Shown here: positions 27,595 through 35,681 of the stretch, one piece after another
Position numbering within the stretch: the first letter of the stretch is position 1
How the letters are laid out: every line of letters starts with the position of its first letter
Made by a program: the position numbers and the translations under genes
Notes under the pieces: generated by a model
Database searches by the model: none
What the model was told of the DNA's origin: nothing
The model's input: the letters and a program-made list of their open reading frames with translations, nothing else
NCBI RefSeq assembly: GCF_030944405.1
Contig: NZ_CP132340.1
Span: forward strand, 62,001 to 126,000
Origin: Janthinobacterium sp. J1-1
GTDB taxonomy: Bacteria > Pseudomonadota > Gammaproteobacteria > Burkholderiales > Burkholderiaceae_D
Length of the DNA: 64,000 bases
Direction: 5' to 3'

Positions 27595-28113
27595 ACAACA
27601 CGCCGCTTCCCAGCGGTGTGATGCCATCATCTTCTAATTCATTGCCGGGTTCAAGACGATGCTGGCTTGACGCTTACGATTTGGCAGCAGGTGAGTATCA
27701 ATGAACGTGCGCTCGGACTGCGGGCGTACCGTCAAGAACTTCTCGCATCCAATATCGCGAATGCCGATACGCCTGGATATGTGGCGGTAGATATTGACAT
27801 TGAGAAGGCCTTAAAAACAGGAAAGTCAAAAGATGACGTTTCCCTGCAATTTCGTATTCCAGCCCAAGGTAGCATTGATGGAAACACCGTTGATATGGAT
27901 GTTGAACGGGCCCAATTTGCTCACAATTCCCTCATGTATGAATACAGCGTTGATCGTGTCAAGGGACGCTTCAAGGAACTAGATGACCTTTTGAAAAATA
28001 CACCATATTAGTAATCTCTTCTTGGAAATACTGACAGTAGCGACTTAATGCAACTACCGCAGGCAACGGAAAGATTAAGTCATGGCGTGATCGGGTAAGC
28101 ACCTGAATGGATA

Positions 28114-28151
28114 CGATCGCTGCTGGCCGCATATGCCACCAGCAGCGATCG
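28114..28151. terminator. Long hairpin between convergent genes, likely bidirectional terminator
   Basis: CGATCGCTGCTGG (28114-28126) pairs perfectly with CCAGCAGCGATCG (28139-28151) around a 12-base loop. It lies between the FlgB-like gene and the convergent Met-rich gene. T-runs are weak, so termination strength is uncertain. Confidence 0.5.
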
Positions 28152-28172
28152 CATCCAGCACTCAAAACCGCG

Positions 28173-28433
28173 TTACTTTTTCTTCATCATTTCCTGACAG
28201 TCCTTCATCATTTGATCCATTTTTTCATACATTTTCGGATCCATTTGATGATCCTTTTTTGGCTCCATCTGATGTTCCATTCCAGCTTGCGGGGCTTTAT
28301 TGGCCGCTCGCATCATTTGCGCCTGCTTGGCCTTGCGCCCTTGCTCAATCAGTTGCCAGTCCGGGCCAGCGAAGGCGGGAAATGCAGTGCTAAGAGTGCT
28401 GATACAGAGCAGCGTAAGTAGTAATTTTTTCAT
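28173..28433 (-). CDS. Small Met-rich periplasmic protein, end of cus operon
   Basis: An 86-residue secreted protein with signal peptide (ending TAFPAFA). The mature part is rich in Met, His and Lys: MMRAANKAPQAGMEHQMEP, DHQMDPKMYEKMDQMMKD, CQEMMKKK. A GAGGAG ribosome site precedes the ATG. Repeated Met/His spacing suggests a Cu(I)/Ag(I) buffer in the periplasm. No named family is recognised. It is on the same strand as cusCBA, 58 bases after the preceding small gene, and is probably co-transcribed. Confidence 0.72.
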   Translation of the reverse strand: MKKLLLTLLCISTLSTAFPAFAGPDWQLIEQGRKAKQAQMMRAANKAPQAGMEHQMEPKKDHQMDPKMYEKMDQMMKDCQEMMKKK

Positions 28434-28491
28434 GATAGACTCCTCGATAAACTAATTTGATGTATGCATCGTCATCCCCATGGTCAAGTGG

Positions 28492-28851
28492 CTAATTCAA
28501 CCATCGACAATACAAAAGCCGCAGCGCAACTGCGGGAACGTCTGACATATCAGAAAAAAAATCACTTCTATCCGTTTGCGAAACAAAACGCATCGTAGCA
28601 GTGGTAGCACCGAGATCCGGATAGTCGCCGCCTGCGTTATGGTCGGCAAAAGGTGGTCCCATATAGCAGAAGGCGCATGTCTGGCAGCTTGGCATGGCCA
28701 TCGGCTGCGCAATCGCCGCAGATGCAGGCATGTCGTTTTGCAGTGGAAACGCCGGTATATGGCTGCACCAGATAAAACCGAACAACACCACCGCACACCT
28801 CACGAAATACACGAGGTGCTTAGCCGAGCGGTAGGTGCCGAACGGTCTCAT
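28492..28851 (-). CDS. Small hydrophobic, Cys-containing protein downstream of cusA
   Basis: A 119-residue protein of unknown function. It has an N-terminal hydrophobic segment (VYFVRCAVVLFGFIWCSHI), a motif CQTCAFCYMGPPFADHN in the middle and no clear domain match. It starts five bases after the cusA stop, which implies translational coupling. The three cysteines close to Met/His could bind metal, but this is inference. Confidence 0.6.
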   Translation of the reverse strand: MRPFGTYRSAKHLVYFVRCAVVLFGFIWCSHIPAFPLQNDMPASAAIAQPMAMPSCQTCAFCYMGPPFADHNAGGDYPDLGATTATMRFVSQTDRSDFFSDMSDVPAVALRLLYCRWLN

Positions 28852-28856
28852 GACGG

Positions 28857-31800
28857 CTAATTCTCCTCTGCTGCTGCCGAGCCGGCGGCACGGATCTGAC
28901 GCCGACGAAGCAGCAGATAAACCGCAGGGACCACAAACATGGACAACAACGGCGCGGTAATCATGCCGCCAACCATCGGCGCGGCGATGCGCTGCATGAC
29001 CTCCGACCCGGTGCCGGTGCCCAGCATAATCGGCACCAGGCCGGCGATAATGACCGCCACCGTCATTGCCTTGGGGCGCACGCGCAAGACCGCACCTTCA
29101 CGAATTGCATCGAGCAGATCGGTTTCATTGGCGTTACCATTCACCAGACGTTCCTCCCAGGCATGCTTCAAATAAAGCAGCATGATGACGCCGAATTCGG
29201 CCGAGACACCAGCCAACGCGATGAAGCCGACGCCGCCGGCGACTGACAGGTGATAGTCGAGCAACCAGAGTAGCCAAATGCCGCCGGCCAGCGCAAACGG
29301 TAGCGTTGCCATGATTAAGGCCGCTTCGTCAAAGCGCTTGAAGGTCAGGTAGAGCAGCACGAAGATAATGAGCAAGGTCGCTGGCACGACGATTTTGAGT
29401 TTTTCTGTGGCACGTTCTAAATATTCGAACTGCCCCGACCAAGCAATGGAGTAACCCGCTGGCAATTTGACTTCCCGGGCGACGACTTGCTTCATGTCAT
29501 ACACAGTCGAACTCAAGTCGCGATCGCGAATATCGACATACACCCAGCCTGACAGCCGGGCATTCTCACTCTTGAGCATCGGCGGTCCGTCGTCAATGCG
29601 GATCGCGGCGACATCACCCAGCCGGATTTGCGCACCCCGCTCTGTCAGCACCGGTAGCTGGCGCAGTTTCTCGACTGAGTCGCGCACCTCGCGTGGATAG
29701 CGCACATTAATCGGGAAACGCTGCAATCCTTCGACAGTTTCACCGATATTGTCGCCGCCGATCGCTGCTGACACCACGCTTTGCAGGTCTGCAATATTCA
29801 AGCCGTAGCGGGCGGCCGCGTCGCGATTGATGTTGACGTCGATGTACCGTCCGCCATTCAGGCGCTCGGCCAGCGCCGAGGAGACGCCTGGCACCTTCTT
29901 GACTGCGCGTTCTATTTCACCTGTGATGCGGTCAATTTCCTGCAAGCTAACGCCTGCCACCTTGACGCCGACCGGGCTTTTGATGCCGGTGGCCAACATG
30001 TCAATTCGGTTGCGGATCGGCGGCACCCAGATGTTGGACAGCCCAGGCACCTTGACGGTGCGATCCAGTTCCTGTATCAATTTTTCCGGCGTCATGCCAG
30101 GGCGCCACTGATCGCGCGGCTTGAACTGGATCATGGTTTCGAACATTTCCAGCGGCGCCGGATCAGTGGCGCTCTCGGCTCGGCCGGCCTTGCCGAAGAC
30201 GCTTTGTACCTCAGGTACCGTTCTGATCAGCCTGTCGGTCTGCTGCAACAACTGCGCGACCTTGCCGGCCGACAGACCGGGCAACGCCGACGGCATGTAC
30301 AGCACATCGCCTTCATCCAGTGGCGGCATAAATTCGCCGCCGAGTCGACTCATGGGCCAGATCGTGATGGCCGCTACCAGCGCTGCCGCCAGCAAAGTCA
30401 GCTTTGGAAAACGCAGTACGACATCGAGCAGGGGGCGGTATAGCGCGATCAGGAAGCGATTGAGGGGATTCTTTTGCTCATCGGGAATCCGGCCTCGGAT
30501 CAGATAGCCCATTAAAATGGGAATCAACGTCACCGCCAATCCAGCCGCCGCCGCCATCGCATACGTCTTGGTAAAGGCCAGCGGCGAAAACATGCGCCCC
30601 TCCTGCGCTTCCAGAGTGAACACAGGAATGAACGAGAGAACGATGATCAAAAGCGAAAAGAACAGTGCTGGCCCAACCTCAACCGCAGCGTCGCCAATGA
30701 CACGCCAGTGCTCATTGCCCTTCAGCTGTTTACCCGGATGGGCATGATTCCAGACTTCAATATGCTTATGGGCATTCTCGATCATCACCACGGCGGCATC
30801 GACCATGGCGCCGACGGCAATGGCGATACCGCCCAGCGACATGATATTGGCGTTGACTCCCTGATAATACATGACGATAAAGGCGATCAGGATGCCGATC
30901 GGCAGCGTGATGATGGCCACCAACGCCGAGCGCAAGTGAAACAGGAACAGCGCACAGACCACAGCGACGACAATGAATTCCTCGATCAGCTTTTCTTTCA
31001 GGTTGGTCACAGCACGCTTGATCAGATTCGACCGGTCGTAGGTAGGAATGATTTCGACGCCAGGAGGCAGGCTTGCTTTTAGCTTTTCCAGCTTGACCTT
31101 GACGGCATCGATGGTTTCCAGCGCATTTTTCCCGGAACGCATGATGATCACGCCGCCAGCAACTTCGCCCTCACCATTCAATTCGGCAATCCCGCGCCGC
31201 ATTTCAGGCCCGATCTGGATGCGCGCAACATCGCCCAGCCGCACCGATACGCCGGCGTCAGTCGTCATCAAGGGAATCTTGCGGAAGTCGTCCAGCGACT
31301 TCAGATAACCGGAGGCCCGTACCATGTATTCGGCCTCGCCCAATTCCAGCACGGAGCCGCCAGTTTCCTGATTGGCTTTCTGCACGGCATCGATAATTTT
31401 GCCATGCGGGATGTTAAAGGCGCGCATCTTGTCCGGATCGAGCACGATCTGGTACTGACGCACCATGCCGCCAATGCTGGCCACTTCCGAGACGTTGGAC
31501 ACCGCTTTCAACTCATACTTGAGAAACCAGTCCTGCAAGGCGCGTAATTGCGACAAATCGGTCTTGCCGCTACGGTCGACCAGCGCATATTCATAGACCC
31601 AGCCGACGCCGGTCGCATCGGGTCCGAGCGCAGTTTTTGCCTGCGGTGGCAGGCGTGACTGCACCTGGTTCAGATATTCCAACACCCGTGAACGCGCCCA
31701 GTACGGATCGGTACCGTCTTCAAACAGAATGTAGACGAAGGAGTCACCGAAAAACGAGTATCCGCGCACTGTCTTGGCACCCGGCACCGACAGCATGGTG

Positions 31801-32012
31801 GTGGTCAGTGGATACGTGACCTGATTCTCTACGATTTGTGGCGCCTGCCCCGGATAGCTGGTGCGGATAATAACCTGCACGTCCGACAGGTCGGGAATGG
31901 CATCGAGCGGCGTGCGCGCCAGCGACCATATGCCCCAGGCCGTAATGAATACAGTCGCCAACAAGACCAGAAAACGGTTGCTGATAGACCAGCGGATCAG
32001 TTTTGCGATCAT
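28857..32012 (-). CDS. cusA: CusA-type heavy-metal RND efflux pump
   Basis: A 1051-residue inner-membrane permease of the HME-RND family. Visible features: first helix ([18 protein letters not shown]), periplasmic porter segments ([36 protein letters not shown]), the proton-relay helix 4 region ([24 protein letters not shown]) and symmetrical second half ([20 protein letters not shown]). The methionines needed for Cu(I)/Ag(I) are plentiful in the periplasmic cleft, so substrate is copper or silver; cobalt/zinc is less likely given the CusF domain on its partner. It overlaps cusB by four bases. Confidence 0.93.
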   Translation of the reverse strand: MIAKLIRWSISNRFLVLLATVFITAWGIWSLARTPLDAIPDLSDVQVIIRTSYPGQAPQIVENQVTYPLTTTMLSVPGAKTVRGYSFFGDSFVYILFEDGTDPYWARSRVLEYLNQVQSRLPPQAKTALGPDATGVGWVYEYALVDRSGKTDLSQLRALQDWFLKYELKAVSNVSEVASIGGMVRQYQIVLDPDKMRAFNIPHGKIIDAVQKANQETGGSVLELGEAEYMVRASGYLKSLDDFRKIPLMTTDAGVSVRLGDVARIQIGPEMRRGIAELNGEGEVAGGVIIMRSGKNALETIDAVKVKLEKLKASLPPGVEIIPTYDRSNLIKRAVTNLKEKLIEEFIVVAVVCALFLFHLRSALVAIITLPIGILIAFIVMYYQGVNANIMSLGGIAIAVGAMVDAAVVMIENAHKHIEVWNHAHPGKQLKGNEHWRVIGDAAVEVGPALFFSLLIIVLSFIPVFTLEAQEGRMFSPLAFTKTYAMAAAAGLAVTLIPILMGYLIRGRIPDEQKNPLNRFLIALYRPLLDVVLRFPKLTLLAAALVAAITIWPMSRLGGEFMPPLDEGDVLYMPSALPGLSAGKVAQLLQQTDRLIRTVPEVQSVFGKAGRAESATDPAPLEMFETMIQFKPRDQWRPGMTPEKLIQELDRTVKVPGLSNIWVPPIRNRIDMLATGIKSPVGVKVAGVSLQEIDRITGEIERAVKKVPGVSSALAERLNGGRYIDVNINRDAAARYGLNIADLQSVVSAAIGGDNIGETVEGLQRFPINVRYPREVRDSVEKLRQLPVLTERGAQIRLGDVAAIRIDDGPPMLKSENARLSGWVYVDIRDRDLSSTVYDMKQVVAREVKLPAGYSIAWSGQFEYLERATEKLKIVVPATLLIIFVLLYLTFKRFDEAALIMATLPFALAGGIWLLWLLDYHLSVAGGVGFIALAGVSAEFGVIMLLYLKHAWEERLVNGNANETDLLDAIREGAVLRVRPKAMTVAVIIAGLVPIMLGTGTGSEVMQRIAAPMVGGMITAPLLSMFVVPAVYLLLRRRQIRAAGSAAAEEN

Positions 32013-33580
32013 TTTGCCACTCCCGCAGGTGCCTTCATGCCACCCATGGGTTTGTTCTCGGGTTTCGGCGCACCGGAGGTCGGCGCAATGGCCACGATCT
32101 CAAAGCTGCCATCTTCGCCTTGTTTGATGTCGAAGGCGACTCGGTCACCTATACCGATATTGCGCGGCATGCCCGTGGAAGGCACTTTGAAGCCCATCGT
32201 CATTGCCCCCCACTGCAGCGACGTGATAGGGCCATGCGAGATGGTGATTTCATCCTTGCCGATCTGTTCGACCTTGCCTACCCCATGGTGGCGCGGGGGG
32301 GCCTTGTCTGCGTTCGGGGATGGCGTATCGCTCATGCGTGTCGTGGTTCCCTTCAGGCTGGCCTCCGAATCGACCAGGAACTGCGCCGAGACGACCACCT
32401 TCTGGCCAGCGGACAGGCCCTTGCGGATTTCGGTGAGACCATTGCCTTCGCTGCCGACCTCCACATCGACGGGCATAAACTTGCCGCCCTCCTGGGCAAG
32501 CATGACAACGCTGCGTGTACCCGTCTGGATGACTGCTTCCGATGGCACCTGCAAAACATCGGCGCCACTGTTTGACGCGAAGGTCAGCGTAGCAAACATG
32601 CCGGGCAGCAACTGAGCGCCGGGGTTAGACAGCTCCACACGGGCTTTCAGGGTTCGCGTCGCGGCATTAACTTCCGGCAAAATGGCATTCACCGTGCCCT
32701 TGAAAATACTTCCGGCTAGCGCTTGTACCCGCGCTTCGACGGCGTCCCCGGGGCGAACCTTGGCCGCCACGCTCTCGGGCACTTCCGCGTTGACCCACAC
32801 TGTCGCGAGCCCATTGATGCGAAACAGCGGCGCACCGGCGGAGACGGTCATTCCTTCCCGGGCGCCAAGTTCTGCGATCACACCGTTGATGGGTGCTGAG
32901 ACTGTCAAGCGTGGATGGAGCTTTCCACTCGATTCGACTAGCCGGATTTGCCCGTCACTCATACCAACTAGCCGCATGCGCTGGCGGGCAGCGTCGACCA
33001 GGGATGCTGTTTCATTGCCTTGCATACGACGGCTCGCCAGATAGTCTTCTTGTGCCGCGATCCAGTCAGGGACATACAAGTCAGCCAAGGGTTGCCCCTT
33101 TTTCACCGGATCGAGCAGGGCACGCGCATACAAGCGCTCTACAAATCCACCGCTGCGCGCCTGCACCAGTGCCACGTCGCGCTCGTCATAGGCGACGTTA
33201 CCGACGGCAACCAAGCCGCCGGACATCTTTCCTGATGTGACAAGTGCTGTACGCACTCCCAGATTTTGCTGGACCCGCGGGCTGATCGTGACATTACTAT
33301 CCTCACCATCTCCCGCAGCATAGACGGGCACTAGCGGCATATCCATGAACGGTGACTTGCCGGGTTTGTCAAACTTCTGGCCCGGCACCATGGGGTCATG
33401 CCAATATAGTGGTTTCTTGTTGGCAGCACTCGCGGCGCCTGCTGCGTTGCCGGATACTGCCTTGACGTCACCTGGAGATACTGCTTCATGTGCTTGTCGT
33501 ACGCCAAACTGGTAACCGGCATAAGCGACCGCTGCAAGGGCACCCGCAAGTACCAGGACGCGTAATTTTTTATTGTTCAT
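32009..33580 (-). CDS. cusB: CusB-type periplasmic adaptor fused to a C-terminal CusF domain
   Basis: A 523-residue membrane-fusion protein. The N-terminus has one membrane anchor ([16 protein letters not shown]), then a heavy-metal-binding segment ([21 protein letters not shown], about residues 59-80), barrel-sandwich and hairpin ([15 protein letters not shown]), and beta-barrel domain. Residues about 420-515 form a CusF-like OB fold ([31 protein letters not shown]) that retains His, Trp, and the Met pair, all copper ligands in CusF. The fusion couples the chaperone to the pump. Overlaps both neighbours by ATGA. Confidence 0.93.
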   Translation of the reverse strand: MNNKKLRVLVLAGALAAVAYAGYQFGVRQAHEAVSPGDVKAVSGNAAGAASAANKKPLYWHDPMVPGQKFDKPGKSPFMDMPLVPVYAAGDGEDSNVTISPRVQQNLGVRTALVTSGKMSGGLVAVGNVAYDERDVALVQARSGGFVERLYARALLDPVKKGQPLADLYVPDWIAAQEDYLASRRMQGNETASLVDAARQRMRLVGMSDGQIRLVESSGKLHPRLTVSAPINGVIAELGAREGMTVSAGAPLFRINGLATVWVNAEVPESVAAKVRPGDAVEARVQALAGSIFKGTVNAILPEVNAATRTLKARVELSNPGAQLLPGMFATLTFASNSGADVLQVPSEAVIQTGTRSVVMLAQEGGKFMPVDVEVGSEGNGLTEIRKGLSAGQKVVVSAQFLVDSEASLKGTTTRMSDTPSPNADKAPPRHHGVGKVEQIGKDEITISHGPITSLQWGAMTMGFKVPSTGMPRNIGIGDRVAFDIKQGEDGSFEIVAIAPTSGAPKPENKPMGGMKAPAGVAK

Positions 33581-34926
33581 TTGAATTCCTGCTGGCGATG
33601 TACTGCGGAAATCTGCGTGATTGCGATGTCGGGAAAGAGAAAGCGAAGCTGTGCCCAGAACTGGGCTGTATTCATCTGCAACTGCAGCAACTGAACGTGC
33701 ATGTCCGCACTGTTACGCCTGGCCGCGAGCACCTCAGCCAAAGAGGCTTTTCCGCCACGATAGGAGGCCAGGACTGCCTGGCTTCGCTCGTCGGCAAGGG
33801 GCAACAGCTGGAGCGCGTAGCGCTCGCTACGTTCTTGGCCGCTCCTCCATTCGATGAGCAAGGCACGGATGTTGGCGGCATCTTCTCGCAGAAGTTCGTC
33901 GCGTTCGCTCCTCGCTTGTTCGACCAAGGCAAGTTTGGAGCTTAGCTCGCGGTCCTGCCGGTTCTTGCGATCCCACTGCAATGGCAGGGACAGGCCAACG
34001 GAGACCATGTTCGAATAGGCCGCGCCGCGCTGCTGGAATGCAAACTCGATACTCCAGTCCGGGCGCCGGTTCGCTTGTGCCAGATTGACGTCGGCCTGGG
34101 CGGCTTCTTCCTGCCGATTCAACACCATGATCTGCGGGCGGTGCGCCAGTTCGGTATCGAGCAAGGCCGGATCCAGAGGGATGGTGCCCAGGTCGGGCAT
34201 GCTGGCCTCGGCAAGTTCGCCGCTGCTGCCGGTCCAACGCACCAGCATGTTTTTTGCCGTGTTGAGGTCGCGCTCGACCTGGCTGGTTCGATCTTCGATG
34301 GTTAACAAGGCAGATCGCGCAGCCAGCACGTCGGCCTGGCTGCCACGCCCGCCCCGATAGGCGGCCGTAGCGGCGTCAATTTCCTGGCGGGAAAAGACCA
34401 CTTGTTCTGTCAGAACAACTGACATTTTCCGAATGTAGTAGACGTTGAGCCAGGAGATCGCCGTGTCGCGCTGAATCGCGGCGAGTGCGACATCTTTTTG
34501 CGCCTGCGCCTTGTCGGCTTCGCGCTCAAGACGTGCGGAACGCCAGCGCAATTTATCGGCGCGTGTCAGTTCCTGCGAAATGCCGATGCGCCGCATCGTC
34601 ATGAAATCCCCGCTCAAACTAAAGCGATCGGTGCCACTTAAGGGCACATTATCGATGCCGACCTTGAGAGTGGGATCGGGGCGCTGCGCCACTGCTACCG
34701 CCATTTCGTGTGCGGCGACAGTTGCCTGGTCCTGCGCATGAAGTTGGCGCGAGCGGGCGACAGCCTGCTGCAGCGCCTCGGTGAAGGTGACTGGCTGGGG
34801 GGCCGCGCGCGCATCATGAACGAAGGCAAGCAGCGGAACAGTAAGGGCGAGAGTTAACGCCGTCTTCATGAATGGGTGAAGGCGGACGACGCGTGCATTT
34901 GTATGCACGGTGTACGGGATTGACAT
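33577..34926 (-). CDS. cusC: CusC/CzcC-type outer-membrane channel
   Basis: A TolC-family protein of 449 residues from the ATG at 34926, which has GGAG at the right distance; a shorter start at 34869 is possible. A signal peptide follows (MKTALTLALTVPLLAF). The mature protein has two repeat units (FTEALQQAVARSRQLHAQDQ and LELSN-type helices, later VGLSLPLQWDRKNRQDREL). It forms the outer-membrane exit of the CusCBA complex. There is no lipoprotein cysteine, unlike E. coli CusC. Confidence 0.88.
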   Translation of the reverse strand: MSIPYTVHTNARVVRLHPFMKTALTLALTVPLLAFVHDARAAPQPVTFTEALQQAVARSRQLHAQDQATVAAHEMAVAVAQRPDPTLKVGIDNVPLSGTDRFSLSGDFMTMRRIGISQELTRADKLRWRSARLEREADKAQAQKDVALAAIQRDTAISWLNVYYIRKMSVVLTEQVVFSRQEIDAATAAYRGGRGSQADVLAARSALLTIEDRTSQVERDLNTAKNMLVRWTGSSGELAEASMPDLGTIPLDPALLDTELAHRPQIMVLNRQEEAAQADVNLAQANRRPDWSIEFAFQQRGAAYSNMVSVGLSLPLQWDRKNRQDRELSSKLALVEQARSERDELLREDAANIRALLIEWRSGQERSERYALQLLPLADERSQAVLASYRGGKASLAEVLAARRNSADMHVQLLQLQMNTAQFWAQLRFLFPDIAITQISAVHRQQEFK

Positions 34927-35003
34927 GGCAGCTCCAGAATGCGATGGGAGGCATCGCCTTGTCGAACCCGACAAGGCGATGGCGATCTAGGCAGTCTGGA
35001 GTG

Positions 35004-35420
35004 TTAAATACGGAAACAGCAATGGCGGATAGCGATAGGCGGTGCCGTTGGCCTCGCCAAGGTAATGAGCAAAGGAGGTTTGGCTGTATACACTACGGGA
35101 GTGTCATAAATAGCTAACGTCAGAAGCAGGACAACAGGTACGAAAGATGGGTGGTCGGCGACAGGCGTCTTGTCCAGCGACTGCCTGGACGCATCCCCCA
35201 CAGCATAAATTTGACACAACGTCGACTGGTCAGTGTCCATGCCGGCGCAGTCTGTCATCGCGGGCATCGCAGACACCCCAACACCTGCGGATGTAACGGA
35301 ACTACCGACTCCCATCGGTACGCCGGGGCATAGGTATGAAGCGACCGCATGCTGCATGAACAGCATGCTAAGTATCGCGACAAGAGCCGTGAACAATCGC
35401 ACTGTGCGGGAGGTCTTCAT
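35004..35420 (-). CDS. Small secreted/membrane protein heading the cus operon
   Basis: A 138-residue protein of unknown function that resembles the small proteins encoded upstream of metal RND pumps. It starts with a signal peptide (MKTSRTVRLFTALVAILSMLF), has a cysteine/methionine-rich part (SYLCPGVPMG, MPAMTDCAGMDTDQSTLCQ), then a second hydrophobic segment (FVPVVLLLTLAIYDTPVVY). Probable first gene of the operon leading to cusC, 77 bases away. A sensing or copper-binding role is inferred from context only. Confidence 0.6.
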   Translation of the reverse strand: MKTSRTVRLFTALVAILSMLFMQHAVASYLCPGVPMGVGSSVTSAGVGVSAMPAMTDCAGMDTDQSTLCQIYAVGDASRQSLDKTPVADHPSFVPVVLLLTLAIYDTPVVYTAKPPLLITLARPTAPPIAIRHCCFRI

Positions 35421-35681
35421 AAACTATCTAAACGGATGATATTCGTAGCCTAGGTTGTATCAAACCAACTGTCAAGCTATTGCTATGCTGTCACTTGACC
35501 GTGAGCAAGTACGGATCGAATGACAGATATCATCACTATACGCATTACCATAATGGGAAGGTCAATCAAAGACATATGTCGCCGGATTGGAATGCTTTAC
35601 GTTTAATTGCTTGACAAAAAACTTGCAATCGATGCACCATTTCCAGCAATTCCTTCGCTGGACCGGTGTCGATTGATTTCA
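35421..35681. other. Divergent intergenic region, cus operon / Tn3 transposase
   Basis: About 260 bases, rich in A and T near the transposase. It contains a CTGTCA direct repeat (35469 and 35488) but no strong CueR-type dyad or TGTAATG box. Promoters for both directions should be here; I cannot define them with confidence. Confidence 0.35.

Larger units (their letters stand above)
25228..27677 (+). mobile_element. IS66-family insertion sequence, 2450 bp
   Basis: Terminal inverted repeats begin GTAAGCGTC on both ends (25228 and, minus strand, 27677). A perfect 8-bp target duplication GATTTGGC flanks it (25220-25227 and 27678-27685), as expected for IS66. It carries the three-gene set tnpA, tnpB, tnpC, all intact. 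Confidence 0.96.
25149..28011 (+). pseudogene. FlgB-like flagellar rod protein gene split by IS66 element (134 residues when restored)
   Basis: The 5' part (25149-25227) starts at an ATG 5 bp after the restored peptide stop. The 3' part continues at 27686 after the 8-bp target duplication. The joined 405-bp frame is continuous. The product has the flagellar basal-body rod signature RAYRQELLASNIANADTPGY and the FlgB-like C-terminus GNTVDMDVERAQFAHNSLMYEYSV. A rod protein normally sits in a large flagellar operon; here no other flagellar gene is present. It may be a repurposed axial-type protein or a stray copy. The 3' fragment is still preceded by a possible in-frame start (27667). Confidence 0.82.
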
